A DNA stretch of 64,000 bases from Pseudolabrys taiwanensis (GTDB taxonomy: Bacteria; Pseudomonadota; Alphaproteobacteria; Rhizobiales; Xanthobacteraceae): NCBI RefSeq assembly GCF_003367395.1, contig NZ_CP031417.1:1364001-1428000 (forward strand), written 5' to 3'. Shown here in pieces: positions 47,334-58,502 of this stretch (its first letter is position 1; every line of letters begins with the position of its first letter). Under the pieces are notes generated by a model that searched no databases, was not told the origin of the DNA, and saw only the letters and a program-made list of their open reading frames with translations. Made by a program: the position numbers and the translations under genes.

Positions 47334-48218
47334 TTACCCGCGCATAAACCTTATGATCCCGGAGAAATCGCGGCCCGCCTCGCCGCTTTCAACATAGTGT
47401 GAGTAAAGTTTCGTCGCGTCCGCGCCGAGCTCGGTGCGCGCGCCGGCGGCCTTGGCCGCTTCCTGCGACAGCTTGAGATCCTTCAGCATCATCGCGGCGG
47501 TGAAGCCCGGCTGATAATCGCGGTTCGCCGGCGATGTCGGCACCGGGCCCGGCACCGGGCAATAGCTCGTGAGCGACCAGCACTGGCCCGACGACTTCGA
47601 CGCGATGTCGAACAGCTTCTGATGTTCGAGGCCGAGCTTCTCGGCGAGCACGAAGGCTTCCGACACCGCGATCATCGAGATGCCGAGGATCATGTTGTTG
47701 CAGATCTTCGCCGCCTGGCCGTTCCCTGCCCCGCCGGCATGCACGATGGTCTTGCCCATCTTCTCCAGGATCGATTGCGCGCGCACGAATGCCTGCGTCG
47801 GACCGCCGACCATGAAGGTGAGCGTGCCGCCGCTGGCGCCGCCGACGCCGCCGGACACCGGCGCGTCGATCATCAACAGGTCGTGCGTCTCGGCTTCGCG
47901 CGCGACCGCGCGCGCAGTCTCGACGTCGATGGTGGAGCAGTCGATCAGCAAGGTGCCGGGATTGGCGTTCTCGACGATGCCGTTCACGCCGAGATAGATG
48001 TCGCGCACCTCCTTGCCGGAGGGCAGCATGGTGATGACGACGTCGGCGCGCGCCGCGGCGACCTTCGCGGTTTCGACGCCGGTGCCGCCCGCGGCTTTGA
48101 GCTTCTCGACCGAAGCCGGATTGACGTCGACGCCTTCGACCTGGTGGCCGGCCTTGATGAGGTTCTGCGCCATCGGCAGCCCCATATTGCCCAAGCCGAT
48201 GAAACCGATGCGCGCCAT
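47334..48218 (-). CDS. mmsB: 3-hydroxyisobutyrate dehydrogenase
   Basis: A 294-residue NAD-dependent beta-hydroxyacid dehydrogenase of valine breakdown. The Rossmann motif is RIGFIGLGNMGLPMAQNL at residues 3-20. The substrate block DAPVSGGVGGASGGTLTFMV and the catalytic-lysine region GNGQAAKICNNMILG follow. It is the last gene of a minus-strand operon with an acyl-CoA dehydrogenase, 3-hydroxyisobutyryl-CoA hydrolase and a small membrane protein, which supports substrate assignment. Confidence 0.92.
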   Translation of the reverse strand: MARIGFIGLGNMGLPMAQNLIKAGHQVEGVDVNPASVEKLKAAGGTGVETAKVAAARADVVITMLPSGKEVRDIYLGVNGIVENANPGTLLIDCSTIDVETARAVAREAETHDLLMIDAPVSGGVGGASGGTLTFMVGGPTQAFVRAQSILEKMGKTIVHAGGAGNGQAAKICNNMILGISMIAVSEAFVLAEKLGLEHQKLFDIASKSSGQCWSLTSYCPVPGPVPTSPANRDYQPGFTAAMMLKDLKLSQEAAKAAGARTELGADATKLYSHYVESGEAGRDFSGIIRFMRG

Positions 48219-48248
48219 GACGTCCCTCTCCTGTTGGTTATGTTCTGA

Positions 48249-48692
48249 TCACGGCGGCGCTTCCTGCGCCGCCTTGACGGCAAGCAACAGATAAATCGCG
48301 AGCAGCGCGAATTCCAGAAAGCCGGTCACCAGACCGCCGCCGAACACCTGCGGGAAAAATATTTCCACGGCGAGCATGGAGGCGATCGACATCAGCCAGA
48401 TCACCGCGCCCCAAGCGGCGGCGAGCCACAGGCCGACCGCGGCGACGAGATCGATCACGGCAAAGAAGATGGTCGCCGTCTGCCAGGCGATCGAATGATA
48501 TTCGAACAGGTCCTCGCCGACGCCGATGCCGACGACGCGCGACCAGTGATACAGGCCCTTGAGCATGGCGAGGCCGGCCATCACGCGCAGGAACAGCACC
48601 AGCCGCTTGGTCCAGCGGCCGGGTCCCTCGTCCTCGTGCTCGTGCACGGGTTCGAGGTTGCGCAGGTCGTCGGTTTCGACGCGATCGATCAT
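48249..48692 (-). CDS. Small membrane protein, DUF6163-like
   Basis: A 147-residue protein with a charged N-terminus (HEHEDEGPGRWTKR) and four predicted helices (about 28-48, 62-82, 85-105 and 115-140). I associate it with DUF6163 from Rhizobiales, tentatively. Its start overlaps the hibA-type stop by four bases (ATGA), and mmsB follows after 30 bases, so it is embedded in the valine operon. No transport or catalytic motif is visible. Confidence 0.65.
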   Translation of the reverse strand: MIDRVETDDLRNLEPVHEHEDEGPGRWTKRLVLFLRVMAGLAMLKGLYHWSRVVGIGVGEDLFEYHSIAWQTATIFFAVIDLVAAVGLWLAAAWGAVIWLMSIASMLAVEIFFPQVFGGGLVTGFLEFALLAIYLLLAVKAAQEAPP

Positions 48693-49744
48693 GACAGGGG
48701 AAGATCTCCTTCGGGCAGGGCGGCGAAATGACGCTCGATCTCGGCGTCGCTCACGTCGGCGAGCGAGGCCGGGCTCCAGCGCGGGGTATTGTCCTTGTCG
48801 ACCAGCACCGCGCGAACACCTTCGTAGAAGTCTTCATCGTGGATGATGCGCGACACGATGCGGAATTCGGTGCGCATGCAGGTGACGAAATCATAAGTCG
48901 CGCCGCGGCGCACCTGCGCCAAAGCGAGTTTCAAACTGGTCGGCGATTTGGTCCGTATGGTGGCGGCCGTCTTGGCCGCCCATGCGGCGTCCGCGCCTGT
49001 GGATTGCGCCTCCCGGTCGAGCGCGGCGAGTATGCCCTCCACCGTGTCGCCTTTGAACAGCCGGTCGATCGCCGCCTTGTGCGTCACGACGGGCCCCTCG
49101 CCCGCCGGCTCGGCGAAGGCGCCGAGCACGGCATCGACCGAGACCGTGCCGGTCAGGGCCTCGATCAGCTTCGGGAAGCGCTCGGAGGGGACGCGATGCG
49201 TCGCCAGCCCGCAGGCGACGCCGTCGGCGGCGTTGAAGCGCTCGCCGGTCAGCGCGCAATAGGCGCCGGTCTCGCCGGGCATGCGCGGCAGGAACCAGGT
49301 GGCGCCGACATCCGGGAAGAAGCCGATGCCCACCTCCGGCATGGCGAAGGAGCAGCGATCGCCGGCGACGCGGTGCGAGCCGTGCACCGACACGCCGATG
49401 CCGCCGCCCATGGCAATGCCGTCGATCAGCGCGATGTAGGGCTTGCGGTAATTCTTGATCAGCGTGTTGAGCGGATATTCGTCGGCCCAGAATTTGAGTG
49501 CGTCGGCGTGGCGCCCAGCCTGGCCGAGATCGTAGAGCGCGCGGATATCGCCGCCGGCGCAGAAGGCGCGCTCGCCGGCGCCGGTGACGATCACGCGCGT
49601 GACCGCGTCGTCGCTCGCCCACGCTTCGAGCTGCGCGCGCATGGCCAGCACCATGCCGCGGTTGAGCGCATTGAGCGCCTTTGGCCGGTTGAGCGTGATG
49701 AGACCCGCGGCCCCGCGGCGGGAGAAGAGGATGTCGGACGTCAT
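48689..49744 (-). CDS. 3-hydroxyisobutyryl-CoA hydrolase
   Basis: A 351-residue crotonase-superfamily hydrolase freeing 3-hydroxyisobutyrate from its CoA ester in valine catabolism. The motifs are LNRPKALNALNRGMVLAM, RAFCAGGDIRALYDLG and IALIDGIAMGGGIGVSVHGS, followed by MPEVGIGFFPDVGATWFLPR, the block that separates this hydrolase from hydratases. Length fits the HIBCH group. ATG 49744. A family C repeat lies between it and the upstream acyl-CoA dehydrogenase. Confidence 0.9.
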   Translation of the reverse strand: MTSDILFSRRGAAGLITLNRPKALNALNRGMVLAMRAQLEAWASDDAVTRVIVTGAGERAFCAGGDIRALYDLGQAGRHADALKFWADEYPLNTLIKNYRKPYIALIDGIAMGGGIGVSVHGSHRVAGDRCSFAMPEVGIGFFPDVGATWFLPRMPGETGAYCALTGERFNAADGVACGLATHRVPSERFPKLIEALTGTVSVDAVLGAFAEPAGEGPVVTHKAAIDRLFKGDTVEGILAALDREAQSTGADAAWAAKTAATIRTKSPTSLKLALAQVRRGATYDFVTCMRTEFRIVSRIIHDEDFYEGVRAVLVDKDNTPRWSPASLADVSDAEIERHFAALPEGDLPLS

Positions 49745-49760
49745 TGCGACGCCTTGTGTT

Positions 49761-49924
49761 CCCCTCCCCCCGCGCGCTCTTGCGCGTGGTGGGGAGGGGT
49801 CAGGGGTGGGGGGCAAGCGGCGCTGCGATTGCGCGAATGAGCGAAAGCAAAGGCGCCCCCCGCCCCGGATCGCAATCGCACGCGATTGCGATCCGACCCT
49901 CCCCGCCGCTGCGCGGGGGGAGGG
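49761..49924. repeat. Composite palindromic element (family C, copy 3)
   Basis: Same design as 36875-37026 and 42509-42656: CCCCTCCCCCC/GGTGGGGAGGGG arm, TCAGGGGTGGGGGG, spacer, CGCCCCCCGCCCC, and closing CCCTCCCC/GGGGGGAGGG arm. The inner palindrome is GATCGCAATCGC-A-CGCGATTGCGATC. It lies within the valine operon, between the dehydrogenase and hydrolase. Confidence 0.85.
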
Positions 49925-49962
49925 TTGAAGAGCGCCGAACCGAAATGCATTTCCATTAGATC

Positions 49963-51102
49963 TCAATTCCCCAACATCGCGCGTGAGACGATCAGGCGCA
50001 TGATCTCGTTCGTGCCCTCGAGGATCTGGTGCACGCGCACGTCGCGCAGCACGCGCTCGATCGGATGATCGCGCAGATAGCCGTAGCCGCCGTGCATCTG
50101 CAAACAGCCGTTGACGACGTCGAAGCCGGTGTCGGTGGCGAGGCGCTTGGCCTGCGCGGCGAGCCGCGTCGCGTGGCCCTCCTTGTTGCCGACGGCGACC
50201 GCGGCGCGGTGCAACAATAAGCGCGCCGCATCGAGCTCGGTCGCGTAATCGGCCATGCGGAACTGCAAGGCCTGGAAGTCGGCAAGCCGCGTGCCGAACT
50301 GCTTGCGCTCCTTCATGTAGTCGATGGTGCGGTCGAGGCAGAATTGCGCGCCGCCGAGCGAACAGGCGCCGATGTTGAGGCGGCCGCCGTCGAGCCCGGC
50401 CATGGCGATCTTGAAGCCCTCGCCTTCCTTGCCGACGCGGTTCGAGACCGGCACGCGGCAGTTCTCGAACATCACCATCGCTGTCGGCTGCGTCTTCCAG
50501 CCGAGCTTCTTCTCCTGCGCGCCGAAAGAAAGTCCCGGTGTGCCCTTCTCGACCAGGATCGACGAGATGCCGCGGGGGCCGCCCTCGCCGGTGCGCGCCA
50601 TGACGAGATAGACGTCGGAGCGGCCGCCGCCGGAGATGAAGGCCTTGGCGCCGTCGAGCACATAGACGTCGCCGTCGCGACGCGCCTTGGTGGTGAGGCT
50701 CGCGGCGTCCGAGCCGGCGCCGGGTTCGGTGAGGCAATAGCTGGCGAAGTTCTCCATCGAACAGAGCTTGGGCAGATGTTTCTGCCGCAGTTCCTCGCTG
50801 CCGTAGGCATCGATCATCCACGCCACCATGTTGTGGATGGAGATGTAGGCCGCCGTCGATGTGCACCCCTGCGCCAGTTCCTCGAAGATGATGGCGGCGT
50901 CGAGCCGGTTCAGCGCCGACCCGCCGACATCCTCGCGCACATAGATGCCGCCGAAGCCGAGCGCGGCCGCCTTGCGCAGCGCCGCTTCGGGGAAGGTCTC
51001 GTTCTCATCCCAGTCACGCACATAGGGCATCATCTCGTCGCGGGCGAAGCCCCGCGCGGTCGCCTGAAACGCGTGCTGCTCTTCGGTGAGGTCGAAGTCC
51101 AT
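49963..51102 (-). CDS. Acyl-CoA dehydrogenase (probable isobutyryl-CoA dehydrogenase)
   Basis: A 379-residue FAD acyl-CoA dehydrogenase. Signatures are [56 protein letters not shown] and the catalytic glutamate in [16 protein letters not shown]. The operon with 3-hydroxyisobutyryl-CoA hydrolase and mmsB points to isobutyryl-CoA, the valine-derived substrate, rather than a general fatty acid. Methylmalonate-semialdehyde dehydrogenase (mmsA) is not in the window. Confidence 0.9.
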   Translation of the reverse strand: MDFDLTEEQHAFQATARGFARDEMMPYVRDWDENETFPEAALRKAAALGFGGIYVREDVGGSALNRLDAAIIFEELAQGCTSTAAYISIHNMVAWMIDAYGSEELRQKHLPKLCSMENFASYCLTEPGAGSDAASLTTKARRDGDVYVLDGAKAFISGGGRSDVYLVMARTGEGGPRGISSILVEKGTPGLSFGAQEKKLGWKTQPTAMVMFENCRVPVSNRVGKEGEGFKIAMAGLDGGRLNIGACSLGGAQFCLDRTIDYMKERKQFGTRLADFQALQFRMADYATELDAARLLLHRAAVAVGNKEGHATRLAAQAKRLATDTGFDVVNGCLQMHGGYGYLRDHPIERVLRDVRVHQILEGTNEIMRLIVSRAMLGN

Positions 51103-51207
51103 GGAACTCCCCTTCGCCTCACCCGCTTAGCAAGGGCAGCCCCGCCGGGGCAACCGGCCGGGCGCGGCAATCGGTGTTAGGCTCATTTTGCAGTGGAGGA
51201 CGCGCGG

Positions 51208-52749
51208 ATGGCGCAGGACGACGCGAACCAGAAGGGCCCGGATCTCGCGCAGGGCGTTGCCTCGGCCGCTCTCGCCGAAGGCGCCATTCTCAAGGGCCAC
51301 GTCGGCGACGAGGCCGTCATCCTGGTGCGGCACAGTGGCGGCGTGTCGGCCGTCGGCGCCGAATGCACGCATTATCATGGTCCGCTGGCCGAAGGCCTCG
51401 CCGTCGGCGACACCATCCGCTGCCCCTGGCACCACGCCTGCTTCGATCTGCGCAGCGGCGAGGCCCTCGCCGCCCCGGCGCTCAGCCCGCTGCCCTGCTG
51501 GCAGGTGGAGGAACGCGACGGCCGCATCACGGTCGGCGCGCGCAAGAAGGTTCCGCCGCCGAAAACGATCGGCACGCCGGCCGAGCACTTCGTCATCGTC
51601 GGCGGCGGCGCGGCGGCCTTTGCCGCGGCGGAGATGATGCGGCGGCGCGGCTTTGCCGGCGCCATCACCATGATCTCCAACGACGACGTCGCGCCGGTCG
51701 ACCGGCCGAACCTGTCGAAGGATTATCTCGCCGGCAGCGCGCCGGACGACTGGGTGCCGCTGCGGCCCGACGAATGGTACGCCGAGAACAAGATCACCTT
51801 GAAGCTGAAGACCGAGGCGACCGCGCTCGATCCCGCCGCGCGCACCGTGACGCTCGGCGACGGTACGACGGTGTCGTTCGACAAACTGCTGCTGGCGACC
51901 GGCGCCGAGCCGGTGCGTCTGCAAATTCCCGGCGCCGATCTGCCGCATGTGCATCTGCTGCGCTCGTTCGACGACAGCCGCGCGATCGTCGACAAGGCCA
52001 AGAGCGCGACACGCGCCGTGGTCATCGGCGCGAGTTTCATCGGCCTCGAGGCGGCGGCCGCCCTGCGCGCCCGCGATATCGAGGTGCATGTCGTCGCGCC
52101 CGACAAGCGCCCGCTCGAGCGCGTGTTCGGGCCGGAGCTTGGCGACTTCGTGCGCGCCTTGCACGAAGAGCATGGCGTCATCTTCCATCTCGAGAACGGC
52201 GTCACCGCCATCGATGGCGACAAGGTGACGCTCAAGGCCGGCAGCCCGCTGCCGGCCGACCTGGTCGTGGTCGGCATCGGCGTGCGGCCGCGGCTTGCCT
52301 TGGCCGAAAAGGCCGGCCTCGCCGTCGACCGTGGCGTGAGCGTCGACGAACACCTGCAAACCAGCGCTGCCGGCATCTATGCCGCCGGCGACATCGCGCG
52401 CTGGCCCGATCCGATCAGCGGCGAGCGCATCCGCGTCGAGCACTGGGTGGTGGCCGAGCGCCAGGGGCAGATCGCCGCGCTCAACATGCTCGGCCAGCCG
52501 GCGCCGTTCCGCGCCGTGCCCTTCTTCTGGAGCCAGCATTACGACGTGCCGATCAACTATGTCGGCCACGCCGAGAAATGGGACAAGATCGAGATCGACG
52601 GCGACGTGATGCAGCGCGACTGTCTGGTGCGCTACCGCAAGGACGGCCGCATCCTGGCGGTCGCCTCGATCTACCGCGATCGCGACAGCCTCGAAGCCGA
52701 CGCCGAGATGGAGCTGCGCGCGGCAATGACAACGCCGCAGACCGGGTAA
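51208..52749 (+). CDS. Rieske-domain FAD-dependent pyridine nucleotide-disulfide oxidoreductase
   Basis: A 513-residue AIF-like flavoprotein. An N-terminal Rieske [2Fe-2S] domain (1-105) has ligands in CTHYHGP and CPWHHACFD. The reductase domain binds FAD (VIVGGGAAAFAAAEMM) and NAD (AVVIGASFIGLEAAAALRAR), with GIYAAGDIARWP near the end. It moves electrons from NAD(P)H, partner unknown. No ferredoxin or oxygenase gene is adjacent. ATG 51208 is supported by GGAGG eight bases upstream. A GTG at 51193 overlaps that site. Confidence 0.9.
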   Translation: MAQDDANQKGPDLAQGVASAALAEGAILKGHVGDEAVILVRHSGGVSAVGAECTHYHGPLAEGLAVGDTIRCPWHHACFDLRSGEALAAPALSPLPCWQVEERDGRITVGARKKVPPPKTIGTPAEHFVIVGGGAAAFAAAEMMRRRGFAGAITMISNDDVAPVDRPNLSKDYLAGSAPDDWVPLRPDEWYAENKITLKLKTEATALDPAARTVTLGDGTTVSFDKLLLATGAEPVRLQIPGADLPHVHLLRSFDDSRAIVDKAKSATRAVVIGASFIGLEAAAALRARDIEVHVVAPDKRPLERVFGPELGDFVRALHEEHGVIFHLENGVTAIDGDKVTLKAGSPLPADLVVVGIGVRPRLALAEKAGLAVDRGVSVDEHLQTSAAGIYAAGDIARWPDPISGERIRVEHWVVAERQGQIAALNMLGQPAPFRAVPFFWSQHYDVPINYVGHAEKWDKIEIDGDVMQRDCLVRYRKDGRILAVASIYRDRDSLEADAEMELRAAMTTPQTG

Positions 52750-52758
52750 GCCGCTTCC

Positions 52759-52896
52759 GTCATTCCGGACGCCGCCATAAGCGCGTTCACGCGCGTCTTC
52801 GACGCGCTATGGCGGCGATCCGGAATCCAGCGGCCCGACGCAAATCAATGTGGCTGGATTCCGGGTTCGCGAGCTGTGCTCGCGCCCCGGAATGAC
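52759..52896. repeat. Composite palindromic element (family F)
   Basis: Terminal inverted repeats GTCATTCCGG (52759-52768) and CCGGAATGAC (52887-52896) enclose two palindromes. The first is CGCCGCCATA...GCGCG with CGCGCTATGGCGGCG. The second starts CTGGATTCCGGG with CTCGCGAGC-type arms. It fills the gap before hemB. A fragment GTCATTCCGG recurs at 56524. Confidence 0.85.
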
Positions 52897-52946
52897 TGCA
52901 CTATACATTGGTCAGCTAAGCGGCGGCGTCGGGTCTCCCCCGGTAG

Positions 52947-54065
<1,119 letters not shown>

Positions 54066-54088
54066 GAATGGGCCGCCTGCCCAATCTC

Positions 54089-54176
54089 CGTTCGTTCCCG
54101 CGTAAGCGGGAACCCAGAGTCAAAAAGCTTCACCATTACAAATTGCCCTGGGTCCCCGCTTTCGCGGGGACGAACG
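54089..54176. repeat. Composite palindromic element (family B, complete copy 2)
   Basis: CGTTCGTTCCCGC-GTAA-GCGGGAAC and GGGTCCCCGCTTTCGCGGGG stand in inverted orientation, with CGTTC and GAACG at the ends. The spacer is AT-rich. It closely mirrors 41278-41367 and lies between hemB and the molybdenum hydroxylase gene. Confidence 0.85.
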
Positions 54177-54214
54177 GCTGATAGATCACTCCACATAAAC
54201 ATTGGAAACGTACC

Positions 54215-56521
54215 ATGGGTGAGTTCGCCGTCGGTCAGGGCGTATCGCGTTTCGAGGATCCCCGCCTGCTCCGAGGCGGCGGGCGTTACATCGACGATCT
54301 CAAGCTGCCGGGCATGGCGCACGGTGTCGTCGTGCGCGCCCAGCATGCGCACGCCAAGATCGTCGGCATCGACACCACGGCCGCCAAGGCCGCGCCGGGC
54401 GTGCTGGCCGTGCTGACCGCCGCCGATATCAAAGCCGCGGGCCTTGCCGACATTCCCGTGCCCGGCGGCCTCAAGCGGCGCGACGGCACGCCGATGTACA
54501 AGCCGCGTTATCCGATCCTTGCCGAGACGCATGTGCGCTGGGTCGGCGACGCCGTCGCTTTCGTGGTCGCCGAGACCGTCGCGCAGGCGCAGGACGCGGC
54601 CGAGATGGTCGTCGTCGACTATGACGAGCTGCCCGCGGTTGTCTCCACCGCCGAGGCGCCCAAGCCCGGCACGCCGAAGGTGTGGGCGGATGCGCCCGAT
54701 AACATCTGCTTCGTCGAGCTGATCGGCGACAAGGCCGCGACCGATGCCGCCTTCGCCAACGCTGCGCATGTCGTCAAAGGCGAGTTCGTGATCAACCGCG
54801 TCACCGCCGCGACGATGGAGCCGCGCGGCGCGGCGGGCCACTACAATGCCGCGGACGGGCGCTACACCTTCTACGGCCCGATGCAGCGGCCGCATCCGAC
54901 GCGCACCGAGCTCGCCCAGGTGATGCGCGTGCCGGAGAGCAAGATCCGCATCGTCACCGGCGATACCGGCGGCTCGTTCGGCATGAAGTCGCCGATCTTT
55001 AACGAGACGCCGCTGGTGCTGCTGGCCTCGAAGCTCACCGGCCGGCCGGTGAAGTGGATTTCGACGCGCACGGAAGCATTCCTGTCCGACGCGCAGGCGC
55101 GCGACAACATCACGACGGCCGAGCTCGCGCTCGACAAAGACGGCATGTTCCTCGGACTGCGCGTGCAGACCATCGCCGCGATCGGCGCCTATCTGCAGAC
55201 CGCGACGCCGGCCTTCGTGCTCAATGCCGGGACATTGGCCGGCGTCTATCGCACGCCGGCGATCCACGTCGACATCACCGCCGTCTACACGCACACCAAT
55301 CCGGTAAGGCCCTATCGCGGCAACGGCCGGCCCGAAGCCGCCTTCGTCATCGAGCGCATGGTCGATCTCGCCGCGCGCCAACTCGGCATCGACGGCGTCG
55401 AGCTGCGCAAGCGCAATTTCATCACGCCGAGCGCCATGCCCTACAAGACCGCCCTCACCTTCACCTATGACAGCGGCGATTTCGAAAAGGCCACCGACAT
55501 GGCGGTCGAGATGGCCGACGTGAAGGGCTTTGCCGCGCGCAAGGCGGAGGCGCAGAAGCGCGGCAAGCTGCGCGGCCTCGGCCTCTCCTACACCATCGAG
55601 CGCGCCGGCGCGGCCAGCCTCGAAGGCGCCGAGGTGCGCATCGACAAGTCCGGCACGGCGACGCTGTTCTCAGGCTCCAACAGCCAGGGCCAGGGCCACG
55701 AGACCGTGTTCAAGCAACTGGTCTGCGACCGCCTCGGCCTCGATCCCAACGAGGCCTATTACATTCAGGGCGATACCGACGAAGTGTTCTTCGGCGAAGG
55801 CACCGGCGGCTCGCGCTCATCGAGTCTGGCGGGATCCGCCTTCCATCTCGCCACCGAGAAGATCGTCACCAAGGCGCGGGCGATCGCCGCGCATATGCTG
55901 CAGATCGAGGAAGCGGACCTCAAGTTCGACGAAGGCGTGTTCTCGTCGACCAAGACGAACCGCACGCTGACGATCAAGGAACTGGCCGCGGCCGCGCTCG
56001 AGCCGAAGAACGTGCCCAAAGGCATGGAGCCCGGCCTTCTCGCCAACGCGATCTACACCGCGCCGGTCGCCAACTATCCGAACGGCTGCCACATCTGCGA
56101 GGTCGAGATCGATCCGGAGACCGGCAAGACCGACATCGTGCGCTACAACGTCGTCGACGACGTCGGCACCGTGCTCAATCCCAAGCTGCTGCACGGGCAG
56201 ATCCACGGCGGCATCGCTCAGGGCGCCGGCCAGGTGCTGATGGAGGACATCCACTTCGACGCCTCCGGTCAGCTCGTGACGGCCTCGTTCCAGGACTACG
56301 CCATGCCGCATGCGCACGACTTCCCCGATATGGAGGTCGAGAGCTGCCCGGCGCCGACGCCGACCAATCCGCTCGGCGTCAAGGGCGCGGGCGAAGCCGG
56401 CGCGGTCGGCGCGATGCCCGCGGTCAGCAACGCCATCGTCGATGCGCTTGCGGAATTCGGCGTCACGCATATCGAGATGCCGGCGACGCCAGAGCGCGTG
56501 TGGCGGGCGATACAGCGCTAA
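54215..56521 (+). CDS. Molybdenum hydroxylase large subunit (xanthine/CO dehydrogenase family), orphan
   Basis: A 768-residue molybdopterin cytosine dinucleotide-binding subunit. It starts [20 protein letters not shown], as CoxL-like proteins do, and carries [37 protein letters not shown] and the catalytic-glutamate block [15 protein letters not shown]. Form I CO dehydrogenase needs AYRCSFR, which is absent, so an aldehyde or aromatic hydroxylase is likelier. The FAD (CoxM) and 2Fe-2S (CoxS) subunits are not adjacent, so partners must be encoded elsewhere. Confidence 0.88.
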   Translation: MGEFAVGQGVSRFEDPRLLRGGGRYIDDLKLPGMAHGVVVRAQHAHAKIVGIDTTAAKAAPGVLAVLTAADIKAAGLADIPVPGGLKRRDGTPMYKPRYPILAETHVRWVGDAVAFVVAETVAQAQDAAEMVVVDYDELPAVVSTAEAPKPGTPKVWADAPDNICFVELIGDKAATDAAFANAAHVVKGEFVINRVTAATMEPRGAAGHYNAADGRYTFYGPMQRPHPTRTELAQVMRVPESKIRIVTGDTGGSFGMKSPIFNETPLVLLASKLTGRPVKWISTRTEAFLSDAQARDNITTAELALDKDGMFLGLRVQTIAAIGAYLQTATPAFVLNAGTLAGVYRTPAIHVDITAVYTHTNPVRPYRGNGRPEAAFVIERMVDLAARQLGIDGVELRKRNFITPSAMPYKTALTFTYDSGDFEKATDMAVEMADVKGFAARKAEAQKRGKLRGLGLSYTIERAGAASLEGAEVRIDKSGTATLFSGSNSQGQGHETVFKQLVCDRLGLDPNEAYYIQGDTDEVFFGEGTGGSRSSSLAGSAFHLATEKIVTKARAIAAHMLQIEEADLKFDEGVFSSTKTNRTLTIKELAAAALEPKNVPKGMEPGLLANAIYTAPVANYPNGCHICEVEIDPETGKTDIVRYNVVDDVGTVLNPKLLHGQIHGGIAQGAGQVLMEDIHFDASGQLVTASFQDYAMPHAHDFPDMEVESCPAPTPTNPLGVKGAGEAGAVGAMPAVSNAIVDALAEFGVTHIEMPATPERVWRAIQR

Positions 56522-56554
56522 CCCGTCATTCCGGGGCGTGGTCGGGAGTCGAAC

Positions 56555-56586
56555 GTAGGGTGGGCTGAGCGCAGCGAAGCCCACGC
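56555..56586. repeat. Single palindromic repeat unit (family D)
   Basis: GTAGGGTGGGCTGAGCGCAG and CGAAGCCCACGC form one hairpin of the GTAGGGTG family, just after the molybdenum hydroxylase gene. A GTCATTCCGG fragment of family F precedes it. Confidence 0.65.
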
Positions 56587-56633
56587 GCAGAGACGACGTG
56601 CGCACGACGCGCAAGCGCGCACCTTTGCGCACG

Positions 56634-58502
56634 CTACGATCCGATTTGGTCCAACGCCGCACGCACGCGGGCGATCACCGGCGCCCAGCCTGCGCCGTCC
56701 TCCTGGCGGAACAGCCGCGCGGTCGGATACCAGGGACTGTCGGCGCGGTTCAGCAGCCAACGCCAATCGGGGATGCGCGGCAGCAGCACCCACACCGGCC
56801 GGCCGAGCGCACCGGCGAGATGCGCGATGCTGGTATCGACGGTGATGACCAGATCGAGCTGCGACAGCATCGCCGCCGTGTCGGCGAAGTCGCCGAGCAG
56901 TTCGCCGACCTGACGCACGTCGCCGCGCGCCGCCAATAATGCCGCATCGGCGTCGCGCACATCCTTCTGCACGACGACGAAGGTCGCATCGGCGCCCAGC
57001 AGCGGCGCCAGCACCTCGAACGCGATCGAGCGCTCCTTGTCGCGCAGATGCGCGGCATTGCCCGACCAGCACAGACCGATCTTGCGACGGCCGTCCTGCG
57101 GCAGGCGCGCCGCCCACGCTGCCGCCAATGCTGGCGGCGCGCTGAGATACGGGACATCCGCCGGCACGGTGGCGAGTTCGGTGCCGAAGGCGTGTGCCAA
57201 GCTCATCAGCGGGCAATGGAAGTCGAAAGCCGACGGCGCGCTGCCCTTGAGCACGACCTCCACGCCGGGCAGCGAGCGCATCAGCCGCTCGACCTGCGGT
57301 TCGACCTCGAGCACGACGCGCGCGCCCCGCGCCGCCGCCAGCGGCGCATAGCGGCAGAACTGGAGGGTATCGCCGAAGCCCTGCTCGCTGTAGAGCAGCA
57401 GCGTGCGGCCGGCGATATCCTCGCCACGCCAGAGCGGCTGCGGGTAGTCGCGCTTGGCCGGCGCCAGACGCTCATAGGTCCAGCGCCATTCGTATTCGGC
57501 GAAGCCGCGCTTCAAGTCGCCCAGCAGCAGACGCAGCGACGCCTCGTTCCAATGCGCATCGGGGAACGCGGGATCGGCCTCGACGGCGCGGTCGTAGCTC
57601 GCCAGCGCCTCGTCAAAGCGCATCATCTCGTAGAGGCTTGCGCCGCGGTTGGAATAGGCCGCGGCGTAGTCCGGCTTGAGCGCGACGGCACGGTCATAGC
57701 TCGCGACCGCGTCGTCGTAGCGCTGGAGCGCGTGCAACGTCGCACCGCGATTGTACCAGGCCGCGGGATAATCGGGCGCAAGCGCCAGCGCGCGATCGAA
57801 GGCCGCCATCGCGTCGTCGTGACGCTCGAGCGCATGGAGGGCCATGCCGCGATTGACGTGCGCCTCGACGAAGTTCGGCTGCGTCGCCAGCGCGCGGTCG
57901 CAACTCGCCAGCGCCTCGGCGTGACGTTTGAGCTCATTGAGCGAATTGGCGCGATTGACATAAGCGGCGGCCAAAGCGGGCCGCAGCGCGAGCACGCGGT
58001 CGTAGCTGGCGATCGCCTGCTCGAACCGGCCGAGGCCGTGCAGGACGTGGCCGTGATTGTAGAGGGCCTCGATGTGATCTGGCTGCAGGGCGAGCGCCCG
58101 CTCGAACGCGGCGAGCGCCTCCGGCAACCGCTTCATGTCCGACAACACGGCGCCGCGATTGGAATGGCCGGTCGCGTAGTTGGGCTGCAGCGCCAGCGCC
58201 TTCTCGTAGCTCGCCAGCGCTTCGTCGAAACGGCCCAGCGCCTTCAGCGCGTTGCCCCGGTTCGACAGCGCCTCGGCGTGCCTGGGCTGCACGGCGAGCG
58301 CCTTGTTGTAGTTCGCGACCGCCTCCTCGTTCCGGCCGGCGGCCGCCTGCACCACCGCCAGCACGTAAAGGGCATCGAAGAAGTTGCGCTTGGTCGCGAC
58401 GATCTTGAGGCAGACCTCTTCGGCTTCGGCGAGTCGGCCGCCGCGATAGGCCTGCAGCGCGCGGTCGAGGGCGAGCGACAATTTCGAGGCGGCGGCGTTC
58501 AT
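56634..58502 (-). CDS. TPR-repeat glycosyltransferase
   Basis: A 622-residue protein. Nine to ten tandem 34-residue tetratricopeptide repeats (about residues 7-345, each ending in variants of RALALQP) are followed by a GT-B-like C-terminal domain with LLLYSEQGFGDTLQFCRYAP, IGLCWSGNAAHLRDKERSI and VITVDTSIAHLAGALGRPVW. This layout is known from bacterial protein or capsule glycosyltransferases. Donor and acceptor are unknown. The TPR arm may bind an acceptor protein. ATG 58502 is favoured, and the reading to 58643 starts at a weak GTG. Confidence 0.85.
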   Translation of the reverse strand: MNAAASKLSLALDRALQAYRGGRLAEAEEVCLKIVATKRNFFDALYVLAVVQAAAGRNEEAVANYNKALAVQPRHAEALSNRGNALKALGRFDEALASYEKALALQPNYATGHSNRGAVLSDMKRLPEALAAFERALALQPDHIEALYNHGHVLHGLGRFEQAIASYDRVLALRPALAAAYVNRANSLNELKRHAEALASCDRALATQPNFVEAHVNRGMALHALERHDDAMAAFDRALALAPDYPAAWYNRGATLHALQRYDDAVASYDRAVALKPDYAAAYSNRGASLYEMMRFDEALASYDRAVEADPAFPDAHWNEASLRLLLGDLKRGFAEYEWRWTYERLAPAKRDYPQPLWRGEDIAGRTLLLYSEQGFGDTLQFCRYAPLAAARGARVVLEVEPQVERLMRSLPGVEVVLKGSAPSAFDFHCPLMSLAHAFGTELATVPADVPYLSAPPALAAAWAARLPQDGRRKIGLCWSGNAAHLRDKERSIAFEVLAPLLGADATFVVVQKDVRDADAALLAARGDVRQVGELLGDFADTAAMLSQLDLVITVDTSIAHLAGALGRPVWVLLPRIPDWRWLLNRADSPWYPTARLFRQEDGAGWAPVIARVRAALDQIGS

